Source: Spirochaetales bacterium
Lineage (GTDB): Bacteria; Spirochaetota; Spirochaetia; SZUA-6; DRHE01
Length of the DNA: 25,139 bases
Reading direction: 5' to 3'
NCBI GenBank assembly: GCA_016935715.1
Contig: JAFGQJ010000201.1
Location: forward strand, 1-25,139
The notes beneath the pieces were generated by a model. It had not been told where the DNA came from. It worked only from the letters and a program-made list of their open reading frames with translations, and made no database searches. Shown in pieces: positions 14,523 to 22,388 of the stretch. Numbering within the stretch: position 1 is the first letter of the stretch; each line of letters starts with the position of its first letter. The position numbers and the translations under genes are program-made.

Positions 14523-15524
14523 ATGAAAATTCTGATCACCGGTGCCACCGGTTTTACCGGCAACGTGCTGCTCGATCTGCTTCCCCCGAGCTTCCCGGAG
14601 GCGCGGATTACCGCCTTCCTCCTGCCCGGCGATCCCGGCGCGGACCGTTTGCGCAGGCGGGGAATCCGGAATCTCGAGATCGTTCACGGAGATATCGCGG
14701 ATGCCGTGGCGGTGGACCGGGCCGTTGCAGGACACACCCATGTCATTCACATGGCCGGCTTGATCTCCTACTGGAACAGAGAGCGCCCGGCGTTGATGCG
14801 GGTCAATCATCGGGGCGTGGAGAATGTCGTGGAGGCCTGCCTGCGCCACGGCGTGCAGCGGCTCGTGCACGTTTCCTCGGTGGGTGCAATCGGATTCCAC
14901 CGGGACGGCCGGCCGGCGGACGAGGAAACGGAGTTCAACTGGCCGGAGAGCCTGCCCTACATGACCACCAAGCATGCCGGACAGCAGGTGGTGCAGCGGG
15001 CGGTGCGGGAAAGAAACCTACCGGCGATCATCCTGAATCCCGCCTCCATCATGGGACCGGGTGACCCGGACCCGGCGACGCCGCACAATCAGGTTTACCA
15101 TCGCATCCGCAACAAGACCCTGTTCGGCTGCTTTGCAGGGGGCTTGGCCGTCACGGATGTGCGGGATCTGGCCGGGATCATCGTAAAGGCCCTGACCATG
15201 GGAAGATTAGGGGAGAAGTATCTGGTCGTGGGTGCCAATGTCGAGTACCGGGAGGTCGTCGAGGCCATAGGACGGTATTTCCACAGGAGGGTCTTTCCCT
15301 TCCGCGTACCTCCGTTTCTCCTGGCTGCTGCGGGGAAGGCTATGGAGCTTATCAGTGAGTTTACAGGCAGGCGTCCTCTTCTCACGTATGGCTACGGGCG
15401 ATTGAGCGGCTGGCGCGGCTACTACTGCAGCGACAAGAGCAGGGATGCCTTTCATCACGAGTATCTGTCTTTCGAGAAAACGATCGCCGACGGCTGTGGG
15501 TACTTCGAAAAGGAATATTGCTGA
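14523..15524 (+). CDS. Extended SDR, NAD-dependent epimerase/3-beta-hydroxysteroid dehydrogenase-like
   Basis: NAD(P)-dependent dehydrogenase or epimerase of the extended SDR type, 333 residues. The cofactor motif GATGFTG is at 7-13, the substrate-side Ser in VSSVGA (118-123) and the catalytic Y146-x-x-x-K150 in YMTTK. NPASIMGPGDP (172-182) is typical of the dihydroflavonol reductase/3-beta-HSD/HpnA group. A hydrophobic amphipathic stretch PPFLLAAAGKAMELI (263-277) suggests membrane contact. No Shine-Dalgarno is visible at the ATG; a TATACT at 14497-14502 would give a leader of only about 14 nt, so translation may be near-leaderless. It opens a tight run of four genes with two more SDRs, arguing for successive oxidation/reduction steps on one lipid-like substrate. 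Confidence 0.88.
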   Translation: MKILITGATGFTGNVLLDLLPPSFPEARITAFLLPGDPGADRLRRRGIRNLEIVHGDIADAVAVDRAVAGHTHVIHMAGLISYWNRERPALMRVNHRGVENVVEACLRHGVQRLVHVSSVGAIGFHRDGRPADEETEFNWPESLPYMTTKHAGQQVVQRAVRERNLPAIILNPASIMGPGDPDPATPHNQVYHRIRNKTLFGCFAGGLAVTDVRDLAGIIVKALTMGRLGEKYLVVGANVEYREVVEAIGRYFHRRVFPFRVPPFLLAAAGKAMELISEFTGRRPLLTYGYGRLSGWRGYYCSDKSRDAFHHEYLSFEKTIADGCGYFEKEYC

Positions 15525-15525
15525 C

Positions 15526-16350
15526 ATGCGGAAACTCGATCTGCGAAACAGGACCGTGCTGATTACCGGGGCAAGCCGGGGTTTGGGAAAACAGTTCGCC
15601 CTGCATCTGGCCAGGGAGGAAGGTACAGACCTGGCGCTGGTGGGCAGAAACCGGGCGGGGCTGGAAAAGGTTGCCGCCGAGATCGGGCAGCACTGCTCGA
15701 GGGAGGTAAAGGTCATCGTCCAGGACCTGCTTGCCGAGCACGGCGCGCAGATCGTCTACGAGCAGGTGCGGGATCTGGATCTGTTTGGACTGGTGAACAA
15801 CGCCGGATTGACCTACTACGGGAACACCGAGGCTTCGCAGATCGAACGTTTTCGATCGATCATCGAGCTGGATTTCAGGGTCGTCGTCGAGCTGAGCCTG
15901 CTCTGTCTGTCCCGGTTCAGGGAAAGGGGGGAGGGATTCATCCTCAATGTAACCAGCCTGGCCTCCTTCGTGCCGATACCCTATCAGTCGGTCTACGCCG
16001 CCACCAAGAGTGCCGCACAGAGCTTCAGCGACGCACTGGCGCTGGAGAACCGGAGCTCCCGGATCGTCATATCCACCTTCGCTCCGGCCGGGATCTTCAC
16101 GGATATCATCAAGGAGGCCGGGCTGACGCGGCACATGCAGAAGCACCGGTTCTTCTATCTGACCCCGCAGCGTGCCGCTGCCCTGGCCGTCGAGTCGCTG
16201 AAGCGGCACAAGCGCATGATCATCCCCGGCTTCGTCAACAAGTTGATCTACCTGTTGATCAAGCTGCTGCCCAGGGCTCTGGTCGTCTTCCTGTCGGAAC
16301 GGGTGTTCAGTTACGACAGGTACCGTCTGCCCGGTAGCGGAGAGGCGTGA
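15526..16350 (+). CDS. Classical SDR with hydrophobic C-terminal tail
   Basis: NAD(P)-dependent short-chain dehydrogenase, 274 residues. TGASRGLG (14-21), NNAG (91-94), S144 in NVTSLAS and Y157-x-x-x-K161 in YAATK complete the active site. Residues 236-262 form a hydrophobic tail (FVNKLIYLLIKLLPRALVVF within it), as in membrane-associated lipid SDRs of the DltE/17-beta-HSD12-like kind. ATG 15526 begins one base after the previous stop, with AAAGGA upstream. The next gene follows within a few bases. Whether it reduces a ketoacyl chain, a terpenoid ketone or another lipid cannot be decided from sequence. Confidence 0.88.
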   Translation: MRKLDLRNRTVLITGASRGLGKQFALHLAREEGTDLALVGRNRAGLEKVAAEIGQHCSREVKVIVQDLLAEHGAQIVYEQVRDLDLFGLVNNAGLTYYGNTEASQIERFRSIIELDFRVVVELSLLCLSRFRERGEGFILNVTSLASFVPIPYQSVYAATKSAAQSFSDALALENRSSRIVISTFAPAGIFTDIIKEAGLTRHMQKHRFFYLTPQRAAALAVESLKRHKRMIIPGFVNKLIYLLIKLLPRALVVFLSERVFSYDRYRLPGSGEA

Positions 16351-16355
16351 CCTCC

Positions 16356-17354
16356 ATGCCGTCGGTATTGATCACCGGAGCAAACGGATTCATCGGCTCA
16401 CACCTCTGCGATGCATTTACTCATAGAGGGTACCAGGTCTACGGCCTGGTCCGCAGTACTTCGGATTTGAAATTTTTGAAGGATTCGAACGTCCGGCTCG
16501 TCTACGGCGATCTTCGGGACATCGGTTCGATCGAGCTGCCGGATTCGGTGGAGGTGATCGTCCACGCCGCGGCGAGCGTCTCCGACTACGCTTCCATGGA
16601 GGAGTGCAGAACGAACATCCTGGATATCACGATCAATCTCACCGACTGGTCCCGGCAACGCTGCAAAGGGTTGAAAAAGTTCGTCTACATATCCAGCGCC
16701 CTCACGATAGGCTATTGTGCCGACGACATTTCCGAGGACAGTCCCGGCAGATCCGTCGATTACCTGCCTTACATCCACATGAAGAAGAAGACCGAGACTT
16801 TTCTCATGGAACGGTTCAGGCAAACCGGATTCCCCGTGGTCATCATGAGGCCGGGGGACGTGTACGGGCCGCGGGACAGGACCTCCTGTGAGATCATGCT
16901 CCGGGGGGCCGAGCGCAGCCAGCTCGTGGTCGTGGGCAAGGGCGACAAGAAATTCGGGTTCTGCTACCCCGACAATCTCTGCAGGGCCGTCCTGGCGGCA
17001 GCGGAAAAACCCGGGACCGAAGGCCGGGCATACACGGTAACCAACTCCGTGTTCCCCACGTGGCGGGCTTTCTTCTCCGCGCTGCGGGAGGGGGTCGGCA
17101 GGCCGCAGCGCATCTACGTGCCCGTATCCCTCGCATTGGCCGTCGTCCTGTTCCTGGGGCTGCTCAGGCGGCTTTTCCCCGGATTCAAGCCCCCGATCAA
17201 CTACTACCGAATCCGGCGTATAACCTGCCAGACTACCTACGATCTTTCGAAAACGATTCGCGAGCTGGATTACGATCCGGACAACGACTACGAAAGCCAG
17301 TTCAATGCCATCGTCGAGTGGTACAAGCGCGACCGGGAGGAGCGGCGTTCGTGA
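16356..17354 (+). CDS. Extended SDR, NAD-dependent epimerase/dehydratase-like, with a membrane segment
   Basis: Extended SDR, 332 residues. GANGFIG (8-14), the HAAASVSD region (70-77), S113/S114 in YISSA and Y139-x-x-x-K143 in YIHMK are present, as is RPGDVYGPRD (165-174). Residues 255-271 (VPVSLALAVVLFLGLL core) look like a membrane anchor placed late in the protein, as in 3-beta-hydroxysteroid dehydrogenases. The start is taken as ATG 16356, ten bases after AGAGG; GTG 16347, which overlaps the previous stop, is possible and would add three residues. Its end overlaps the CPBP gene. It is only distantly like the SDR at 14523, so the cassette is not a fresh duplication. Confidence 0.87.
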   Translation: MPSVLITGANGFIGSHLCDAFTHRGYQVYGLVRSTSDLKFLKDSNVRLVYGDLRDIGSIELPDSVEVIVHAAASVSDYASMEECRTNILDITINLTDWSRQRCKGLKKFVYISSALTIGYCADDISEDSPGRSVDYLPYIHMKKKTETFLMERFRQTGFPVVIMRPGDVYGPRDRTSCEIMLRGAERSQLVVVGKGDKKFGFCYPDNLCRAVLAAAEKPGTEGRAYTVTNSVFPTWRAFFSALREGVGRPQRIYVPVSLALAVVLFLGLLRRLFPGFKPPINYYRIRRITCQTTYDLSKTIRELDYDPDNDYESQFNAIVEWYKRDREERRS

Positions 17355-18073
17355 TTCAGATCCGGGAGGTAGTATTGGCCGCATCGATCAGCCCGCCGTC
17401 CATGCGGATACTGCTGCCCTACATCGCCGTCGCTCTGACCCTCATGACCACCCAATTCTACCACGCCGCCCTCAAGAAACGCCACGGAGACGCCCGGGGC
17501 ACCTGGCTGTATTTCCTGCTGTTCTTCACGCTGCTTGCGGCGCTTCCGCTCCTGCTCATACTCCTGGCCGAAGATGAACCGCTTCAGGCTCTGAGTGAAC
17601 TGGGTGTGGGCTGGGGCGAGTACAGGATCGGCGGGGCGCTGATGCTCGTTTTCGTGCCGATCGCGCTTCTGATCGGCCACGTGATTTCGAAAACGGAGGA
17701 GATGAAAGACTGGTATCCGTTTTCCAAGGAGGTATGCACCAGCGACGGCAGGTTCATCCTCTACGAGACCGGATACCTGCTGTTGTACTACACGGCCTGG
17801 GAGTTCCTCTACCGGGGGATGCTGTTCTTCCCGCTGGCCGCGGCTCTGGGCTTTCTGCCGGCGATGGCGCTGAACACGGCGCTTTCGACCCTGCACCACA
17901 TCGGTCATCCGAAATCGGAAGTCTTCGGCGCTCTGCTGGCCGGGATCGTGTTCAGCTGCATCGCCCTCTGGACCCGGTCCGTCCTCTACCCGATCGTGAT
18001 CCATGCCACCATAGGCGTGGTCAACGACACCTTCATCTACCTGAGGACCTACCGAAACGCAGCCGGCCGCTGA
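17351..18073 (+). CDS. CPBP-family (CAAX-like) intramembrane metalloprotease
   Basis: Membrane protein of about 240 residues with six or so hydrophobic segments. The CPBP motifs are recognisable: WEFLYRG (150-156) in the place of EExxxR, LHHIGHPKSE (181-190) as the second, metal-binding motif, and VIHATIGVVND (216-226) as the last. The first Glu of the EE pair is Trp, a variant I believe occurs within a subgroup of the family; activity is therefore probable but not certain. The start is GTG 17351, overlapping the previous stop with GGGAGGAG eight bases before; TTG 17375, which has its own GGGAGG, and ATG 17402 are alternatives. Co-translation with three SDRs is the most notable thing about it. 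Confidence 0.82.
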   Translation: MIQIREVVLAASISPPSMRILLPYIAVALTLMTTQFYHAALKKRHGDARGTWLYFLLFFTLLAALPLLLILLAEDEPLQALSELGVGWGEYRIGGALMLVFVPIALLIGHVISKTEEMKDWYPFSKEVCTSDGRFILYETGYLLLYYTAWEFLYRGMLFFPLAAALGFLPAMALNTALSTLHHIGHPKSEVFGALLAGIVFSCIALWTRSVLYPIVIHATIGVVNDTFIYLRTYRNAAGR

Positions 18074-18089
18074 CCGAGGCCCTTTCGGC

Positions 18090-19196
18090 TCATGCGGCTC
18101 CGTCTCCGCCGTGCTGCGTGAAGAAATCGATGCAGTCCGCGATCCCCTTATCCAGCGCCACCTTCGGGAGGTAGCCGAGCTCGGCCCGGGCCTTTGCAGG
18201 GGTGAACCGGTGTACCGCCGCACCCGAAAGGATCAGGGCTTCACTCAAGGCTCCCTCTATCGAGAGGAGTCTGAAGCCCGTTGCCAGGGGACGGCACAGC
18301 GCTGCGGGGACAACGAGGAAGCGATCTGAAAGCGCCCGGTCGTAGCGGGTTCGGGCGACCCGTACGATCCGCTGCATGAACTCTCTGTAGCTCAGATTGT
18401 CCCCGTCCTGCCCCGTGATGATGTAGGCCTGTCCGCTTTCCCCCCGGAGGCAGGCCAGCCAGAACCCCCGGGCCACGTCCTCGGCACACACGAAAGACGT
18501 GCTTCCCGGGAGGGTCAGACGCAGCCTGCCCTGAAAGGTCCGGTAGACCAGCTGGGTGATCGACACACCGACATCCCCGGCACCGACTGCGGTCCCCGGC
18601 AGCACGATCCTCACCGGCAGGGCGGATCCCCGGTAGCATCGAAGGGCCAGCTCGTAGGCGGCCAGCTTGGAATCGAAGTAGGGGACCCTGGAGCGCCGGA
18701 GGAAGAGGTAGTCGCCCCGGGCCGAAGCCTCCACCGCGGCCAGCGCCTGGCTGCGGTCCCGGAAGGAGATCGGATTGCCCGGGCTGCCGTAGATCCGGTT
18801 GCTCTCATCCGCCGGCCCGCCGCCGGCTGCGGTTCCCAGAACATTGATGGAGGAGGCATAGATCAGCTTCGGGATGCGGTTTGCGAGCACCGCCTCGAAG
18901 ATGTTTTTCGCTCCCAGGACATTCACATCCCAGGTCCGACGGGCGCCTTGGCGGGAATAGTCCACCGCTCCGGCCAGGTGAAACAAGGCGTCCAGGTCCC
19001 GGGTTTTCTCCGCCACATCTTCGCTCGAGGTGACATCCAGATGCCGGTACTCCAGGTCAAGGCCGCCGGTCAGCGGATTGGTGGTGCGGCTGGAGAAGAA
19101 GCAGACGATGTCGAGGTCCCCGGGTCCGTTTTCGCGGAGGTACTTGACCAGATTGGCGCCCAGAAATCCGACCGAACCGGTGATGCCCACTCTCAT
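18090..19196 (-). CDS. Extended SDR, NAD-dependent epimerase/dehydratase-like
   Basis: Extended SDR, 368 residues. Cofactor motif TGSVGFLG (6-13), S115/S116 in YASSINV, Y173-x-x-x-K177 in YFDSK, and VLPGTAVGAGD (198-208). The C-terminal region includes FLVVPAALCRPLATGF (293-308), a semi-hydrophobic stretch seen in 3-beta-HSD-like members. It converges on the CPBP gene with 16 bp between stops. The ATG at 19196 lacks a clear Shine-Dalgarno. A palindrome just upstream may regulate it. With the SDRs at 14523, 15526 and 16356 it makes a group of four probable lipid dehydrogenases. Confidence 0.86.
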   Translation of the reverse strand: MRVGITGSVGFLGANLVKYLRENGPGDLDIVCFFSSRTTNPLTGGLDLEYRHLDVTSSEDVAEKTRDLDALFHLAGAVDYSRQGARRTWDVNVLGAKNIFEAVLANRIPKLIYASSINVLGTAAGGGPADESNRIYGSPGNPISFRDRSQALAAVEASARGDYLFLRRSRVPYFDSKLAAYELALRCYRGSALPVRIVLPGTAVGAGDVGVSITQLVYRTFQGRLRLTLPGSTSFVCAEDVARGFWLACLRGESGQAYIITGQDGDNLSYREFMQRIVRVARTRYDRALSDRFLVVPAALCRPLATGFRLLSIEGALSEALILSGAAVHRFTPAKARAELGYLPKVALDKGIADCIDFFTQHGGDGAA

Positions 19197-19201
19197 AGCG
19201 T

Positions 19202-19215
19202 GAAACGTCCGTTTC
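19202..19215. promoter_or_regulatory. Palindrome at the divergent SDR/phosphoesterase gap
   Basis: GAAACG-TC-CGTTTC is a perfect 6-bp inverted repeat, 5 bp before the SDR ATG. TATATATAG adjoins it and could be that gene's -10 region (TATATA on the minus strand), with a poor -35. A repressor there would sit at about +1. Confidence 0.45.
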
Positions 19216-19303
19216 TATATATAGATCGAATCCTCCGGCGGCGTCTACCGGCGTTTGCAGTTCCGCTGCACTCGGGGTAGAGTAGGGCAGGAGGCAGTGA
19301 ACG

Positions 19304-19798
19304 ATGATTATCGGCGTAATGTCCGATTCCCACGACCATCTCGGGAATATCAGCAAAGCCGTGGCGGCCTTTACCGAAAGGAAGATCGGCGCCCTGATCC
19401 ACGCGGGGGATCTGTGCTCACCTTTCGTGTTCCGGGAGCTGGACAGGCTCAAGAGCTTCTGTCCCGCGATGTACGCCGTGTTCGGCAACAACGACGGTGA
19501 CCGGGTTCTGTTGACCGAGAAGGGCAGGGGCTTCTGCACCTTCCGGGACGGGGCGATGACCCTCGAGCTCGGGGGAAGGCGGATCGCGGTGATGCACTAT
19601 CCGGACGTGGCGGAGAGCCTGTACAGAAGCGGGGATTTCGACCTGGTGGTATACGGCCACAGCCACGAGGCTCGCCTGGACCGCGGCGAGAGAATCCTGC
19701 TCAATCCGGGAAGCTGCGCCGGCTATCTGGCCGACAGGGCGACGGTGGCCGTGGTGGATCTGGACAGCCTGGAGGTCGAGCGTATCGAGCTGGTTTGA
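19304..19798 (+). CDS. YfcE/MJ0936-type metallophosphoesterase
   Basis: Small cytoplasmic metal-dependent phosphodiesterase, 164 residues. All the calcineurin-like motifs are present: D8 and H10 in SDSHDH, D36 in AGDL, N63 in GNND, H98 in MHYP, and H119/H121 in GHSHE, followed by NPGS (134-137). Length fits the YfcE family, which hydrolyses phosphodiesters in vitro with unclear natural substrate. AGGAGG at 19289-19294 precedes the ATG. It stands alone between oppositely directed genes and its stop abuts the IPP isomerase stop with no gap, so there is no room for a terminator between them. A role in isoprenoid metabolism is not implied. Confidence 0.92.
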   Translation: MIIGVMSDSHDHLGNISKAVAAFTERKIGALIHAGDLCSPFVFRELDRLKSFCPAMYAVFGNNDGDRVLLTEKGRGFCTFRDGAMTLELGGRRIAVMHYPDVAESLYRSGDFDLVVYGHSHEARLDRGERILLNPGSCAGYLADRATVAVVDLDSLEVERIELV

Positions 19799-20905
19799 TC
19801 AGCGGCAGTCCGCTTCCGCCACGCTGCCTTCGGTTTTCCGGAAAGCCGCCGCTGCGGCCGCGAAAGCGGGATCCAGCCAGATTTTGCCCTGCCTGAGCTC
19901 GGCGGGCGTGCGGGAGCCGGTGAGGATCAGCACGGATCGAAGCGTGTTTTCCAGGCGGTCCAGATAGCGTACCACCCGCTCGGACCCGCCGGATATTACT
20001 TCGCGGATCAACGGCAACGCCAGCCCCGCGGCGTGGGCGCCCAGGGCGATGGATTTGGCCACATCCAGGCCGGTGCGCACCCCCCCGGAAGCCAGGATCC
20101 TTCCCCTGTGCCGTTCCAGGCAGGACAGGAGCAGAGCCGTGGGGATGCCCCAGTCGGCGAACTCCCGTGCACCCTCCCGCTGCTCCTCCGGAAGGCGGTA
20201 CGCTTCCACGGTCACCCAGTTGGTGCCCCCGGCTCCGGCCACGTCCACGTAGCGAACGCCGGCTTCCAGCAGTTGCGCCACCAGGGCGGGACGGATCCCG
20301 AAGCCCGTTTCCTTCACGATGATCGGCACGGGGCTGCCCTGGCAGAGCCTGGCGATCGAATCCTTGATTCCGTGAAAGTCCCGGTCCCCCTCGGGTTGGA
20401 ACAGCTCCTGCCCGGGATTGAGGTGCACGACCAGGCTGTCCACCTCGAGCTTCTTTACCAGCTCGAAGAGTTTCCTGTGATCCTCGTCCCTGATCTGCAC
20501 GCCCCCGATGTTCGCCAGGACCGGCACTTCCGGCGCCAGGGATTTGAGGTGGAAGTGCTCGAATAGCTCGGGGTGGTCGAAGAGGATGCGGATGGAGCCC
20601 ATGCCCACGGCGTAGCGTTTTTCCCGGGCGGCCCTGGCCAGCTCGCGGTTGGCGAAAAAGCCGCGATCCGAACCTCCGGTCATGCAGGAAATGAAAATCG
20701 GGGCAGCCACGGTGTGCCCGAGGATATCCGTCCGCAGGTCTACCTGTGCCGCGGAGATCTCCGGCAGCGCGTCGTGAATGAAGTGTACCGAATCGAAGCC
20801 GGTCGAGCCGCCCTCAACGGAGAATCGGGACGCGTCTGCGCATATCGACAGGTGCTTCTCTTTGCGAAATCCAATCCCTGAGGTCCGCTGCGAATGCGTA
20901 CTCAC
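19799..20905 (-). CDS. fni: Type 2 isopentenyl-diphosphate delta-isomerase
   Basis: FMN- and NAD(P)H-dependent enzyme converting IPP to DMAPP. 368 residues. RKEKH (14-18) is the N-terminal substrate-binding motif; FISCMTGGS (71-79), GMGS (101-104), HLNPGQELFQPEGDRDF (161-177), KETGFG (198-203), DVAGAGGTNW (221-230) and SGGVRTGLD (273-281) are the FMN and substrate loops of the TIM barrel. The start must lie above RKEKH; GTG 20905 has GGGAGGA eight bases before it, so the gene overlaps the end of the HMG-CoA synthase gene by about 92 bp. The pair is presumably one transcript, and the overlap may couple their translation. It supplies DMAPP for the prenyl chains that feed the carotenoid genes across the control region. 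Confidence 0.95.
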   Translation of the reverse strand: MSTHSQRTSGIGFRKEKHLSICADASRFSVEGGSTGFDSVHFIHDALPEISAAQVDLRTDILGHTVAAPIFISCMTGGSDRGFFANRELARAAREKRYAVGMGSIRILFDHPELFEHFHLKSLAPEVPVLANIGGVQIRDEDHRKLFELVKKLEVDSLVVHLNPGQELFQPEGDRDFHGIKDSIARLCQGSPVPIIVKETGFGIRPALVAQLLEAGVRYVDVAGAGGTNWVTVEAYRLPEEQREGAREFADWGIPTALLLSCLERHRGRILASGGVRTGLDVAKSIALGAHAAGLALPLIREVISGGSERVVRYLDRLENTLRSVLILTGSRTPAELRQGKIWLDPAFAAAAAAFRKTEGSVAEADCR

Positions 20906-22163
20906 GGTATCCGTCCTCCCGTATACCCGAAAGATAGAACGATTCGGCAGGAACCGCAACATCTTTCAGGAGGTTTTCGTAGGCACTGCGGTCGTGTACC
21001 CCTTCGGTCCAGCGCAGGTATTCGGAGAACTCGGCATCCCGGGCGCTTCGGAATATCCTGTCGAAATCCCAGCGGCGAATGACCTCCGGGGCTCCCTCGG
21101 CGACCCGGGCCGAGTATACGATCATCGTGTTGCCCGAACCGTAGGAGGCCAGCAGCATCCGCCTGCCCGCGATCTTTTCCCCCATCTCATTGAAGCGATC
21201 ATTGAGAAGCGAGGCCAGAAAGAAATACATGGAGCCGGAGTAGATGTTGCCCACCCGGGCGAGGGGGGCGACTCCGGTAAAGAATCCCCGTTTGTCGAGA
21301 AACGCGCGGGCCTGCTCTTCTTCCAGGTTGAGGTGGCGCTTCAGGAGAACGTTCATCGCCGACTCCGGCATGTTGTGAAAGGGGGTGTGCAGAACGAAAA
21401 AGTCGGTAGACTCCAGGACTTCCGAGGGCTGCCCCCCGATCCGCCGGGCGTGATCCAGGAAGGCCTCCTCCAGGTTGGCCCAGTACTGCTCCATGGAATA
21501 GCGTCCCTTGACCTTGGCGGTTGCCGATCCCAAGGGGCGGAAGAAATCATCCACGTCCCGGGAACACATTCCGATCGTGGACAGATCCAGCTCCAGCAGG
21601 CGGGGAGCGGATTCCAGCAGAAGCGCTACCGAGCCGGCACCCTGGGTCACCTCCGCGGTGGTTTCGGTTTCGTAGTGGGCCACGTCGGTGGCGATGACCA
21701 GGCCCGATTCAGCCGGGCGGTTGCTCATTGCCAGGAGACTGCCCACGCTGAGCAGGGAAAGCGTGGCTCCGGCGCAGGCATGCTGTACCTGGAAGCTGGA
21801 GAGGGATTCGGGGATCTCCAGGCCCGAGCGCTGCAGCATCCCCTGGACGAATGCTGAAAGAGGTTTGCTGTGATCGAGCCCGCTCTCGGTGCCGACCACC
21901 AGGTGCCTCAGTTTGCCGAGGGCAAGCGGATCTTTGTTCTTGAGAAGCCCGTAAGCCGCCTGGGCGGCCAGGGTGGCCGAGTCCTCCCACACTTCCGTGA
22001 AGCGAATCGTCTTCTGCCCGGTTACGCGCAGTGCCCTGTCCAGATGACGGGCCAAACGGGGGTTATTCTCGGACCGGCGCCGGATCAGCACATCCAGCTC
22101 GAGCTTTGGCCGGGGAATGTAAATATTGATGTCGCTGATCCCGATCTTTCTGTTTCCTGCCAT
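20814..22163 (-). CDS. Hydroxymethylglutaryl-CoA synthase
   Basis: Condenses acetyl-CoA with acetoacetyl-CoA to HMG-CoA, the first committed step of the mevalonate pathway. 449 residues. Catalytic residues: E93 in GTESGLDHSK, nucleophile C130 in QVQHACAGA, H259 in FVLHTPFHNMP; SYGSGNTMIVYSA (340-352) is the late conserved loop. The text is close to the Borrelia enzyme as I remember it, including IGISDI near the start and REDGYREY near the end. About 25 residues beyond that end (425-449) form an Arg-rich tail, encoded where fni has its N-terminus. ATG 22163 has AGGTG upstream. HMG-CoA reductase and the three kinase/decarboxylase genes expected in a spirochaete mevalonate cluster are absent here. 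Confidence 0.94.
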   Translation of the reverse strand: MAGNRKIGISDINIYIPRPKLELDVLIRRRSENNPRLARHLDRALRVTGQKTIRFTEVWEDSATLAAQAAYGLLKNKDPLALGKLRHLVVGTESGLDHSKPLSAFVQGMLQRSGLEIPESLSSFQVQHACAGATLSLLSVGSLLAMSNRPAESGLVIATDVAHYETETTAEVTQGAGSVALLLESAPRLLELDLSTIGMCSRDVDDFFRPLGSATAKVKGRYSMEQYWANLEEAFLDHARRIGGQPSEVLESTDFFVLHTPFHNMPESAMNVLLKRHLNLEEEQARAFLDKRGFFTGVAPLARVGNIYSGSMYFFLASLLNDRFNEMGEKIAGRRMLLASYGSGNTMIVYSARVAEGAPEVIRRWDFDRIFRSARDAEFSEYLRWTEGVHDRSAYENLLKDVAVPAESFYLSGIREDGYREYAFAADLRDWISQREAPVDMRRRVPILR

Positions 22164-22192
22164 GCTTCACCTGCCTTGTCTTCCCGGTACAG

Positions 22193-22206
22193 AGCCATTT
22201 ATGGCT
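22193..22206. promoter_or_regulatory. Inverted repeat before HMG-CoA synthase
   Basis: AGCCAT-TT-ATGGCT, perfect 6-bp arms, 30 bp before the synthase ATG, probably in its leader. Operator or small hairpin. Confidence 0.4.
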
Positions 22207-22227
22207 TTCGCCGAACATCCATTTACG

Positions 22228-22266
22228 GTACTTGTGCCAAGTACGATGTATATTTCGTACGATACA
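22228..22266. promoter_or_regulatory. GTAC palindrome cluster, candidate operator
   Basis: GTACTTG-TGC-CAAGTAC (22228-22244) is a perfect 7-bp inverted repeat. GTACGAT occurs at 22241 and again at 22257, 16 bp later, and the second copy lies in a TGTAT...ATACA inverted arrangement (22247-22266) centred on CGTACG. TATACA on the minus strand (22252-22247) could be the synthase -10 region, so a bound regulator would overlap it. Confidence 0.5.
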
Positions 22267-22340
22267 CGATCCGCACCTTTTGTTCCAGATCCGGATAAAA
22301 ATAACACAGTACGTGTAAAACGTCCAGTTTTCCTCGATAT

Positions 22341-22369
22341 TTGACTTGATTTATTACAATTTGTGTTAT
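22341..22369 (+). promoter_or_regulatory. Candidate upstream promoter for the carotenoid operon
   Basis: TTGACT (22341-22346), 17 bp, then TGTTAT (22364-22369); a TTATAC starts two bases later. The -35 is strong, the -10 fair. Transcripts from here would carry the two hairpins that follow. Confidence 0.5.
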
Positions 22370-22388
22370 ACCTTGTTCTCCTGGGGCG

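Noticed and set aside
20814..22163. OleA/FabH-type thiolase instead of HMG-CoA synthase
   Set aside because: The HACAGA nucleophile context, GTESGLDHSK and the adjoining fni fit HMG-CoA synthase better.
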